From: JBBIND01 sp037444075
GTDB lineage: Bacteria; Acidobacteriota; Terriglobia; Bryobacterales; Bryobacteraceae
Assembly (NCBI GenBank): GCA_037444075.1
Contig: JBBIND010000021.1
Span: 1-53,335, forward strand
DNA: 53,335 nucleotides
Direction of reading: 5' to 3'
Shown here: positions 9,357-17,491 of the stretch, in pieces
Numbering within the stretch: the first letter of the stretch is position 1
How the letters are laid out: each line of letters opens with the position of its first letter
Program-made: the position numbers and the translations under genes
Notes under the pieces: generated by a model
What the model was told of the DNA's origin: nothing
The model's database searches: none
Seen by the model: only the letters and a program-made list of their open reading frames with translations

Positions 9357-9392
9357 AAAAAAAATGCCCACCCCGTGGGGGAGGTGAGCATT
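9357..9392 (-). terminator. Rho-independent terminator upstream of rnj
   Basis: On the minus strand AATGCTCAC pairs with GTGGGCATT (nine pairs, one G-U), with further C/G pairing inside, and is followed at once by a run of T residues (eight A on the plus strand, 9357-9364). It faces the same way as rnj and stops transcripts entering from the right, before rnj starts at 9292. Confidence 0.75.
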
Positions 9393-9472
9393 CTTTTCAG
9401 CCCTGATCTGGCAGGGCTATCATTGGGAGAATCAGATTCGACGACTAACGCAACCGTCAAAACCTGTTCGTG
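9357..9472 (-). ncRNA. Candidate small RNA or rnj leader (attenuator), about 115 nt
   Basis: This interval lies between a strong promoter (9479-9507) and a strong intrinsic terminator (9357-9392) on the minus strand. It contains a second perfect hairpin, AGCCCTG/CAGGGCT, at 9399-9418, just ahead of the terminator. No open reading frame of note is inside. Two readings fit: an independent small RNA of about 115 nt, or a leader of rnj in which termination is regulated. It lacks the conserved core of SRP RNA and is too short for usual 6S RNA or tmRNA. I see no match to a family I know. Confidence 0.5.
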
Positions 9473-9478
9473 CTTTGG

Positions 9479-9507
9479 ATATTAGGCCGACTGGAAGGGG
9501 AAGTCAA
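9479..9507 (-). promoter_or_regulatory. Sigma-70-type promoter for the small RNA/leader
   Basis: On the minus strand TTGACT (9502-9507), a 17-base spacer, then TAATAT (9479-9484). Both hexamers match the consensus at five of six positions and the spacing is ideal. Predicted transcription start is near 9472. Confidence 0.65.
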
Positions 9508-9656
9508 GCGAAAAAGACGCCCGCAGAGAATCAGCTCAAGTCAATGAAAATAAAGAACAAACTAACCGTGGGCCATTTGCCCCAGAACAATCAGGATGCC
9601 GTCCGGGCCCTCCTCCCGGCCCCGGTTTCCAGTCTAAAACAGAGATAGGAAGGAGT

Positions 9657-10646
9657 TTAGCGGTCGCTGAGGTTAAGGACGATCATCGGGTCCTCTACAT
9701 CTTTTTTGCCAAACCATTTTCGGGCTGCGTAACGATACCCAGCCAAAGTAGCGCCGACCAACAGAGCGAACAGCAGCAGAAATCCCGTGAAGACGCCCAC
9801 CCCTATGATGAGATCTCCCATGTTGGGCTCTTCCTTGGGGAGTTCCTCGTTCCAGGCGATGGAAGCCTGGTAGTTGACCTTCGCCAGGAGCCGTTCCGCA
9901 TCGTCGGCATCCGGCGGTTCCGGGATGACAGCCACCAGCGGCCCGGTCCGCTTCACCATCCAACCGGGTGTCTTCTGGAATTCTGCCCCGCGCTCGCGGG
10001 CGATTTGCGGCGTCGGGTAGGAGAAAATGGCCAGGCTCATCTCACTGCGGCGTCCGCGAAAGCGCCCGAGTTGCGCTTCCGTCCCGTAATGGAAGCCGGC
10101 GGCGGATGGGGCAATCCTCGGCTCGAACCGCTCCAGGGAGACGGGCCCCACCACGAAGCGCTCGGTGCCGGCAATGAGTTGATCCTGCGGGAGGTAGCCC
10201 CGAAGCGCCGGCAAGGATGACTCCTCCAGCCGCGGCACCACCGAAAACAGGTAAATCAGTTCACCCTCTTGCGGCTTGTGTCCCTCGAACAGCAGCACAT
10301 AGTTGCCGCGTTTGAAAAACACGTTTCCATCGGATTCGACGGCCAGTTCACTCAGTTCACTGGCCCGCGCTCCCGCCGGCCGGAGCCACTGAAAAACGGC
10401 CATGGCCAGCGTGGCGTCGCGCAGCCGGTAGGCGGTGGCCTTGTACCGCGCCTCGCCGGAGGCGTACTCGGCCTGCTCGGCTTCTTCCAGCCCGAACTCC
10501 TCCCACAGGACCCTGTCGGTAACCTGCACGGGGCGGGCGCTTTGGCGGGTAAACGTGCCCAGATACTCGGGCCATATGGCGGCTGCCGCGGGGACCGCCA
10601 GCCCGGCGCAACTCAGAGCTAGAGCCAGGATTAGGCGCCGCAGCAT
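9657..10646 (-). CDS. DUF6599-like exported protein with C-terminal membrane anchor
   Basis: A 329-residue protein with a signal peptide (MLRRLILALALSCAGLAVPAAA) and one membrane helix near its end (about residues 280-305, GDLIIGVGVFTGFLLLFALLV), followed by a short basic tail. It resembles the DUF6599 proteins found widely in acidobacteria; their function is unknown. The ATG at 10646 overlaps the 3' end of secA by 16 bases, with GGAAAGAAG as ribosome site inside secA; an alternative start 11 codons upstream would lie deeper in secA. The overlap suggests translational coupling to secA. The 9508-9656 stretch beyond its stop has only imperfect GC-rich hairpins. Confidence 0.75.
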   Translation of the reverse strand: MLRRLILALALSCAGLAVPAAAAIWPEYLGTFTRQSARPVQVTDRVLWEEFGLEEAEQAEYASGEARYKATAYRLRDATLAMAVFQWLRPAGARASELSELAVESDGNVFFKRGNYVLLFEGHKPQEGELIYLFSVVPRLEESSLPALRGYLPQDQLIAGTERFVVGPVSLERFEPRIAPSAAGFHYGTEAQLGRFRGRRSEMSLAIFSYPTPQIARERGAEFQKTPGWMVKRTGPLVAVIPEPPDADDAERLLAKVNYQASIAWNEELPKEEPNMGDLIIGVGVFTGFLLLFALLVGATLAGYRYAARKWFGKKDVEDPMIVLNLSDR

Positions 10647-13423
10647 TTTTTGTACTTCTTTCCGCTCCCGCAGGTGCAAGGGTCATTGCGGCCGACCTTC
10701 TTGCCCTTGAGCACTGGCTGTGGAGCGGCGGCGATGCCGCTCCCGGCAAACTGCAACTCCGCCAACTCACGCTCCTTCTTGCGCTGAATGTTCCGGGTGA
10801 AATCCTGGATGGAGGTGTCCGCCGTCCGGCGATTCTCCCGCGCGGCGGCGGCCGCCAGTTCGTCGCCGTTGCCCGGTTCCACTTCCGCCACCGGCCAGCT
10901 TTCCGAGATCGCCTGCGCCGGCTGCAGGAAGTACAGGTAGCGGATGGTCTCATCCTCGATGCGATCCATCATCGACTGGAATAACAGGAAGGATTCCTTC
11001 TTGTATTCCACCAGCGGGTCTTTCTGCCCATAGCCGCGCAGCCCGATGCCGTCCTTCAGGTGGTCCATCGACAACAGGTGATCCTTCCACTGGTTGTCGA
11101 TGACGCTCAGCATGATGACGCGTTCGGTCTCCCGCAGCGTCTCCGTGCCGATTAGTTCTTCTTTCTGCGCGTAGCGCTGCCCCAAAAGATCGAGGACGCC
11201 TTCCTCGATCTCAACGCGGCCCATGCCGGTGAATTCTTCCAGGCTGAGCTTCACCCCGAACTGCGTGAGAATGTCCGTCTGCAAACCGGGCAGATCGTAG
11301 GTTTCCTCGCGCCCCTCAGCCGGACAGCGCCGCTCGAGGAAATCACCGGCGATGCCGCGCACCATGTCCAGGATGCGGTCCTTTTGATCCGCGCCTTCCA
11401 GCAGCTCGCGGCGCATGGAATACACCGCCTTGCGCTGCTTGTTCATCACGTCGTCGTATTCCAGCAGGTGTTTGCGGGCGAGAAAGTTCTGGGCTTCCAC
11501 GGCCTTCTGGGCCGCCGCGATGCGCTTGGTGATGAGCTTGGACTCGATGGGCACATCCTCTTCCATGCCCAGCCGCAACATGATGTTCTGGATGCGCTCC
11601 CCGCCGAAAATCCGCAGCAGGTCGTCCTGGAGCGAAAGGTAGAAACGGCTGCTGCCCGGGTCGCCCTGCCGTCCGGCGCGTCCTCGCAGCTGGTTGTCGA
11701 TGCGGCGCGCCTCGTGGCGCTCGGTGGCCACAATGTGCAGCCCGCCTAATGCCACCACCTCGTCGTGTTCCTGGTCGGTTTGCTGCTTGACGGCGTTGAA
11801 GACCGCGTGCCATTCTTCCTTGGGCACGGTTTCGGGGTCCACGCCCTTCTTTCTGAAGTGTTCCTTGGCGAGGAACTCCGGGTTCCCTCCCAGCAGGATG
11901 TCGGTTCCACGGCCGGCCATGTTGGTGGACACGGTGACAGCGCCCTTGCGCCCCGCCTGCGCCACGATGAAAGCCTCGCGCAGGTGGTTCTTGGCGTTGA
12001 GCACCTCATGCTTCACGCCCATGCGCTTCAGGATGCCGCTCAGCCGCTCGGACTTCTCGACGGATATCGTGCCGACCAGCACTGGCTGACCGCTTTCCTG
12101 GCACGTTTTGATTTCCTTGGCGGCGTTGCGGAACTTCTCTTCTTCGGTTCGATAAACGACGTCGGGGTTCTCCACCCGGATCAAAGTCCGGTTGGTGGGG
12201 ATGGCGACCACGTCCAGGTTATAGATCTTGCCGAATTCCACCGCCTCGGTTTCCGCCGTACCGGTCATCCCGGCCAGCTTCTTGTACATCCGGAAGTAGT
12301 TCTGGAAGGTGATGGTGGCCAGCGTCTGGTTCTCGCGTTCGATCTTGACGCCTTCTTTGGCCTCCACCGCCTGGTGCAGCCCGTCGCTCCAACGCCGTCC
12401 GGGCATCAAACGTCCGGTGAACTCGTCCACGATCACCACCTGGTCATCCTTCACCAGGTAGTCCTTATCGCGGTGGAAGAGCACATGGGCGCGCAAGCCC
12501 TGCTGCACGTGGTGGTTGATCTCGATGGCCGATGGATCGTACAGGTTCGCGATGCCGAGCAGCTTCTCTACCTTCGCCACGCCCTCTTCGGTAAGGGCGA
12601 CGGAGCGGTGCTTCTCTTCCACGGTGTAATCGCCGGTGGTGTACTTCTCGCCAGGCTCCTTGCCCTCGATCACTTCACCACGCACCAGCCTTGGGATGAT
12701 GCGGTTGATCCGGTAGTACTTGTCCGTGGACTCTTCGCTCGGGCCGCTGATAATCAGCGGCGTTCTGGCCTCGTCGATCAGAATCGAGTCCACTTCGTCA
12801 ACGATCGCGAAGTGGTGCTTGCGCTGAACGCAATCCCCGGGACGGAATTTCATGTTGTCCCGGAGGTAGTCAAAACCGAACTCGTTGTTGGTCCCGTAAG
12901 TGACGTCGCAGCCATAGCTGTGGCGCCGTTCCGCATCGGACAGATCGTGCACAATGACGCCGACGCTCAGGCCGAGGAACTTGTAAACCTTGCCCATCCA
13001 CTCGGCGTCGCGCCTCGCCAGGTAGTCGTTCACGGTCACCACGTGCACGCCTTGGCCTGCCAGCGCGTTGAGATAAACGGGAAGAGTGGCGACCAGCGTC
13101 TTGCCTTCGCCTGTCTTCATTTCGGCGATCTTGCCCCGGTGCAGCACGATGCCGCCGATCAGCTGAACGTCGAAATGCCGCATGGCCAGCAGCCGCCGGC
13201 CCGCCTCGCGCACTACCGCGAAAGCCTCTACCAGCAAGTCGTCCAGGCTCTCGCCTTGTTCGAGCCGCTGCCGGAACTGCTGCGTTTTCTTCGCCAGGTC
13301 CGCATCCGGCAGCGCCTGCACCTCCGGTTCCAGCGCGTTGATGGCGGCCACCATCGGGGTCATTGCCTTCATTTCGCGCTCGGTCTTCGTCCCGAAGATT
13401 TTGGCGAGGATAGAGTCGATCAT
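10631..13423 (-). CDS. secA: Preprotein translocase ATPase SecA
   Basis: A 930-residue motor ATPase that pushes unfolded preproteins through SecYEG at the cytoplasmic membrane. Visible landmarks are the Walker A motif GEGKT at residues 105-109, the DEVDSILIDEARTPLIISGP segment, TNMAGRGTDILLGG in the second motor domain, and a C-terminal zinc-binding SEC-C motif with C916, C918, C927 and C928. Length is typical. It is followed by the overlapping DUF6599 gene. The high number of exported proteins in this window fits a heavily used secretion system. Confidence 0.97.
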   Translation of the reverse strand: MIDSILAKIFGTKTEREMKAMTPMVAAINALEPEVQALPDADLAKKTQQFRQRLEQGESLDDLLVEAFAVVREAGRRLLAMRHFDVQLIGGIVLHRGKIAEMKTGEGKTLVATLPVYLNALAGQGVHVVTVNDYLARRDAEWMGKVYKFLGLSVGVIVHDLSDAERRHSYGCDVTYGTNNEFGFDYLRDNMKFRPGDCVQRKHHFAIVDEVDSILIDEARTPLIISGPSEESTDKYYRINRIIPRLVRGEVIEGKEPGEKYTTGDYTVEEKHRSVALTEEGVAKVEKLLGIANLYDPSAIEINHHVQQGLRAHVLFHRDKDYLVKDDQVVIVDEFTGRLMPGRRWSDGLHQAVEAKEGVKIERENQTLATITFQNYFRMYKKLAGMTGTAETEAVEFGKIYNLDVVAIPTNRTLIRVENPDVVYRTEEEKFRNAAKEIKTCQESGQPVLVGTISVEKSERLSGILKRMGVKHEVLNAKNHLREAFIVAQAGRKGAVTVSTNMAGRGTDILLGGNPEFLAKEHFRKKGVDPETVPKEEWHAVFNAVKQQTDQEHDEVVALGGLHIVATERHEARRIDNQLRGRAGRQGDPGSSRFYLSLQDDLLRIFGGERIQNIMLRLGMEEDVPIESKLITKRIAAAQKAVEAQNFLARKHLLEYDDVMNKQRKAVYSMRRELLEGADQKDRILDMVRGIAGDFLERRCPAEGREETYDLPGLQTDILTQFGVKLSLEEFTGMGRVEIEEGVLDLLGQRYAQKEELIGTETLRETERVIMLSVIDNQWKDHLLSMDHLKDGIGLRGYGQKDPLVEYKKESFLLFQSMMDRIEDETIRYLYFLQPAQAISESWPVAEVEPGNGDELAAAAARENRRTADTSIQDFTRNIQRKKERELAELQFAGSGIAAAPQPVLKGKKVGRNDPCTCGSGKKYKKCCGA

Positions 13424-13611
13424 ACGGGCCGTATGACTTTATTCTACTCCAGGCGGGCGGAACTGCGGCTTTCCTCGAACACGCCAGACCAGGGTTGCGG
13501 AACGGACGGCGTGGCAGGCGTTGCAGAGGGCTTGGGTCAGTTGGATAGAGGGACGCCTTCCAGGCGAGAGCTTTCCCCTCCGCTGCCTCCCCCGAGAATT
13601 CCCCTGATCGG

Positions 13612-14436
13612 CTACAGCGCCCCTCGCTCGTCTTTTCCCGTACCCGCCGGCATCATTTCACGGCGCAGTTTCTCCAGCGTCATGCTCTGAATCAGCACCC
13701 GCCCGGGCCCGGTGAGCGTTGCCAGGAAGAGCCCTTCCCCGCCAAACATGGCCTTCTTGATACCCCCGACGAACTGAATGTCATACTCCACGCTCTCATC
13801 GAAGGCTACGATGCAGCCGGTGTCGACTTGCAGTTGCTCCCCGGAACTCAAGTTGAATTCGACGAAGTCGCCACCCCCGTGGATGAACACCGTTCCGGGT
13901 CCGCTGAGTCTCTGGAGTATGAAGCCCTCGCCGCCAAACAGCCCCGCCCCGAGTTTCTTGACTAACGCCACGCTCAGCTGCACGCTGCTCTGCGCGAACA
14001 GAAAGCTGTTGCGCTGCACCCGCAGGCTCTGGCCGCCGGCAAGCTCAAAAACCTGGATGCGCCCGGGGTAGCTGCCCGCAAAGCCCACCTCGCCGGCAGT
14101 GTTGGCGCGGAAGTAGGTCATAAACAGGGACTCGCCGGATAGCTTGCGCTTGACCGCGCCCCAGATCTTCTCTCCCCAAGACTCGCCCGTCATCCGGGTT
14201 TCCCATTGGATGGAGGCGGTCTTGTAGACCATGTTGCCGGCTTCGGCGAAGATCTCCTGTCCCGGCTTCAGGCGAACTCTGGCGACCTGGAGATTATCGC
14301 CCTGGATCGTATAATCGAGCGGTACGGCCGACGAGACCGCGCTTGAAGCCGCCGTTGTCATCAGTGGCTGTCCGCAGCCATTACAGAAACGGGCGTTCTC
14401 AGCGATTGACTTGCCGCAACGTGTGCAATGGGGCAT
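13612..14436 (-). CDS. Zinc-ribbon AIM24 family protein (TIGR00266-like)
   Basis: A 274-residue protein. Residues 1-25 form a zinc ribbon with two CxxC pairs (CTRCGKS and CNGCGQP). The rest is an AIM24/TIGR00266 beta-sandwich: DYTIQGDNLQVARVRLKPGQ, the VYKTASIQWETRM region, then Gly-rich strands such as GGEGFILQRLSGPGTVFIHG. The family's biochemical role is not settled. The start at 14436 follows AGGAGAAAAGG; an ATG 19 codons upstream is less likely. It is divergent from the large secreted protein, with 55 bases between the two starts. Bases 13424-13611 on its far side hold no gene. Confidence 0.85.
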   Translation of the reverse strand: MPHCTRCGKSIAENARFCNGCGQPLMTTAASSAVSSAVPLDYTIQGDNLQVARVRLKPGQEIFAEAGNMVYKTASIQWETRMTGESWGEKIWGAVKRKLSGESLFMTYFRANTAGEVGFAGSYPGRIQVFELAGGQSLRVQRNSFLFAQSSVQLSVALVKKLGAGLFGGEGFILQRLSGPGTVFIHGGGDFVEFNLSSGEQLQVDTGCIVAFDESVEYDIQFVGGIKKAMFGGEGLFLATLTGPGRVLIQSMTLEKLRREMMPAGTGKDERGAL

Positions 14437-14491
14437 TGGCCTTTTCTCCTGGTTAAGTACTTTACAATGGAAAATATACGTCTTTTTCATC

Positions 14492-17464
14492 ATGAGGAGA
14501 ATCGGCGCTATATGGCTGGCCCTCTCGCTGGCCGGAGGGATTCAAGCACGGCAGGATGTCGCGGTTTGCGGATCCCACCCCGACCGGTTGCAGGAAGAGC
14601 TCCATCTCCACCGGCAGTCTGACAGAGTACGCAAGGCTCTGCGGGCGGTGCTCGGCGCAGAAAGCGCGGCCCCGTCCAGCGGGCGCGACATCGGGAGCAT
14701 CGCCCTCATCGAGGATGGCGACGGCGTCGTGGCCCGGCGCAACAATTTCAATTTGCACGGGCGCACCCTGACTTTTTCGCCTTCCGCGTCTGACGCGGCG
14801 CGTTACCGGTTCGAGACCGGCGCCGCCAGCTACGACTCTGCCGTGGCCTCATCCAGCAGTCCTTTGACGGGCTTGGGCGACGACGACACGGCTCGGGTCA
14901 GCCTGCCGTTCACGTTTCCTTTCTTCGGGGCTCAGTATACGAGCGTTTTTGTGAACTCGGACGGGAACCTGACCTTCAACTCCGGTGACACCAGCACCGC
15001 CGAGCGTTCACTCGGGCGGTTGACCGCCGGACCGCCCCGCATAGCAGGGTTGTTTCGGGACCTTGACCCGAGCCGCGTGCCCGGCAGTGTCCGCCTGCTT
15101 TCCGAGCCCGGCCGTTTCGTCGTCAGTTATGTGGGCGTGCCTGAATACCAGACCTTCGGCACGGGTCCGCTACAGACGTTCCAGATACGCCTTTTCCCCG
15201 GCGGGCGCGTTGAGTTCGCCTACCAGGACATCACTACGCGCAGCGCCGTGGTCGGCATCGCTCCCGGCAATCTGCTCGGCTCCAGTTCCGTCGTCAGCTT
15301 CCTCACCGGGAGCGGCCAGGAGTTCTCCTCCGCCATCGCGGAGCGCTTTACGGGCGTCGAGGAGGTGGACATCGTCCTGACGGCTCAGAAGTTTTACGAA
15401 CGCCATGAGGACGCCTACGACTACCTGGTGATCTTCAACTCGCTCGGCATCCCGGCCAGCCCGGGAGCGGTGGCCTACCAAATCACACTCCGTAACAACC
15501 GTTCCGGCTACGGGGACCTGGTCGTGGACAACGGCCGTGAATTCGGCTCCCGCCAGCGTTTGCAGGCCATCATGAATATGGGTCCCCTGAGCCAGTATCC
15601 GGTGGACCCGAGAGGCATCCTGCCCGCCCGGGCTCTCGCCAGGGACACGCCGCTGACGATCCTCGGCCACGAAGCCGGCCACCTGTTCCTGGCCTTCGCC
15701 AGCGTGCGCGACCCTGCCAACCCGCGCGCGCGCCCCATGCTGGGCCGCCAGAGCGCTCACTGGAATTTCGCCTTTAATTCCGAGGCGTCACTGCTGGAAG
15801 GCAACCGGATCCGGGATAACGGTGAAAACGCCTCGCCCCGCTTCACCACAACAGCTACCGTGGAAGGCTACTCGCCTCTGGACCAATACCTGATGGGGCT
15901 GCGGGCTGCCGAAGAGGTGCCGCCAACATTCCTGGTGATGAACCCGACGGTGGAAACCTCCAGCCGCATGCCGCAACCCGGGGTTTCCTTCGACGGCCAG
16001 CGGCGCAACATCCATGTGGAGGAGATCATCGAGGCCGAAGGGCGCCGCACGCCGGATCACACGGTGGCCCAAAGGGGATTTCGGTTCGCGTTTATCCTGG
16101 TGGCGTCGCAAGGACTCGAACCGGCCTCCGCGCAAATCACGCAGTTGGAGACCTACCGGACCGAGTTCGAGTCTTTCTTCCGCCTCGCTACCAGCGAAAG
16201 AGCCACAGCGGAAACTGCCTTGCGCCGCAGCCTCAGCTTGTCCACCTTCCCTGCTTCCGGCGTGCTCAGCGGTTCCACGGCCACGGCCACTGTCGCCATC
16301 GAAAATCCGGCCGCTTCTCCTTTGACAGTGTTGCTCACCACGCGTAGCGGGACCGTCTCGGTTCCCTCTTCGGTGACCATCGCCTCGGGAGCCACTTCGG
16401 CCGCCATTCCCATCCGGGGTGTCCGCCCCGGCGTGGACGACCTTATTGCCGACATTCCCGGCGGCCTGTACAGCCAGGCGCAATCGCGCGTCCAGGTGTT
16501 GGATGCCCCAGGCAACCTTACCCTCCAGGTGGTCTCCGGCGCGGGCCAGTTGGCCACCCCCGGAGTTGCGCTGCCTCAGCCGGTGGTCTTCCGGGTGGCG
16601 GATATCAACAACCTGCCCTACCCCGGCACGCGTGTCCAGGCTTCCGCCTCAACCGGCGGGCAGGTGGACCCCGCAGTGGCGGTCGCCGACGCGCAGGGAC
16701 GGGTCAGTTTCCGCTATACGCCCGGGCCGGAGCCCCTGAATGAACTGCGCGCCACGATTGTGGGCGCCTCTGCCTCGGCATCCGTGTCTGCCCTGGGCAG
16801 GCCCTTTTTTACAGCCTCCAGCGTGGTGAACGCGGCGAGTTTCTCGCCGGTCCTCGCGCCCGGCTCTCTGGCCAGCGTTTTCGGAGCCAATCTCGCCGGT
16901 GGAGCCACGGCCGCAGCCGGGTACCCGCCACCCACCGTTCTGGCGGGCGTGCGCCTCACCGTGGCGGGCAGACCAACCTCACTGCTCTATGTGAGTGACC
17001 GCCAGATTAACTTCCTGCTGCCGACCGATCTTTCGCCCGGCGAGACGACCGTGGTGGTGACCACGCCGCTGGGCACGTCGGAGATTGTACGCATCTCCCT
17101 GCAACCGGTGGCTCCCGGCATTTTCCAGTTCACAGGAGGCATGGGCGCAGTGGTGGTGGCCGGCACCGGCAGCACCACCGACGTGCGCGCCGCGGCGCCC
17201 GGGGAGTTTCTCGAAATCTACACGACCGGCCTCGGCGCCGTGCGGCCTTCGTCAACACCCGGTCTTCAGGAGACGGTGCTGACCCCGCAGGTGTTTCTCG
17301 CGCAACAGCCTGCCCGCGTAGTCTTCAGCGGGCTGACGCCAGGCTTCGTCGGCCTGTATCAGATCAACGCGGAGACGCCCGCCGGGGCGCCTTCCGGCTG
17401 GCAGCCGCTCTCGCTCACCATTGGGGGCGCGCCTTCCAACACCGTTCAGGTCCGCGTGCGCTGA
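14492..17464 (+). CDS. Large secreted metalloprotease-like protein with Solibacter C-terminal domain
   Basis: A 990-residue protein with a signal peptide (MRRIGAIWLALSLAGGIQA). A nidogen-like beta region lies around residues 120-280 (FVNSDGNLTF, GLFRDLDPS). HEAGH at residues 393-397 is a zincin-type HExxH motif, so peptidase activity is plausible but unproven. Ig-like domains follow at about 580-770. The last 215 residues (from SVVNAASFSP) match TIGR03437, a domain greatly expanded in Solibacter that ends many secreted proteins there. The start at 14492 has no visible ribosome site; upstream in-frame starts would overlap the divergent AIM24 gene and hide the signal peptide. Confidence 0.8.
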   Translation: MRRIGAIWLALSLAGGIQARQDVAVCGSHPDRLQEELHLHRQSDRVRKALRAVLGAESAAPSSGRDIGSIALIEDGDGVVARRNNFNLHGRTLTFSPSASDAARYRFETGAASYDSAVASSSSPLTGLGDDDTARVSLPFTFPFFGAQYTSVFVNSDGNLTFNSGDTSTAERSLGRLTAGPPRIAGLFRDLDPSRVPGSVRLLSEPGRFVVSYVGVPEYQTFGTGPLQTFQIRLFPGGRVEFAYQDITTRSAVVGIAPGNLLGSSSVVSFLTGSGQEFSSAIAERFTGVEEVDIVLTAQKFYERHEDAYDYLVIFNSLGIPASPGAVAYQITLRNNRSGYGDLVVDNGREFGSRQRLQAIMNMGPLSQYPVDPRGILPARALARDTPLTILGHEAGHLFLAFASVRDPANPRARPMLGRQSAHWNFAFNSEASLLEGNRIRDNGENASPRFTTTATVEGYSPLDQYLMGLRAAEEVPPTFLVMNPTVETSSRMPQPGVSFDGQRRNIHVEEIIEAEGRRTPDHTVAQRGFRFAFILVASQGLEPASAQITQLETYRTEFESFFRLATSERATAETALRRSLSLSTFPASGVLSGSTATATVAIENPAASPLTVLLTTRSGTVSVPSSVTIASGATSAAIPIRGVRPGVDDLIADIPGGLYSQAQSRVQVLDAPGNLTLQVVSGAGQLATPGVALPQPVVFRVADINNLPYPGTRVQASASTGGQVDPAVAVADAQGRVSFRYTPGPEPLNELRATIVGASASASVSALGRPFFTASSVVNAASFSPVLAPGSLASVFGANLAGGATAAAGYPPPTVLAGVRLTVAGRPTSLLYVSDRQINFLLPTDLSPGETTVVVTTPLGTSEIVRISLQPVAPGIFQFTGGMGAVVVAGTGSTTDVRAAAPGEFLEIYTTGLGAVRPSSTPGLQETVLTPQVFLAQQPARVVFSGLTPGFVGLYQINAETPAGAPSGWQPLSLTIGGAPSNTVQVRVR

Positions 17465-17491
17465 CTACGATCAGCCCCCGCCGGCGCCGCT

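Noticed and set aside
9357..9472. Assigning the upstream rnj RNA to 6S RNA, SRP RNA or tmRNA.
   Set aside because: It is too short for 6S and tmRNA, and the conserved SRP loop sequence is absent.
13522..13587. tRNA-like stretch: TCAGTTGGATAGAG (13537-13550) equals a tRNA D-arm, with a possible acceptor match GCAGAGG/CCTCCGC.
   Set aside because: The anticodon stem gives only a three-base loop and there is no T-arm (no GTTCRA). It is at best a tRNA remnant and may be chance.
11765..13690. A 641-codon open frame antisense to secA.
   Set aside because: A GC-rich shadow frame; secA is certain on the other strand. The same holds for the long frames opposite rnj and serS.
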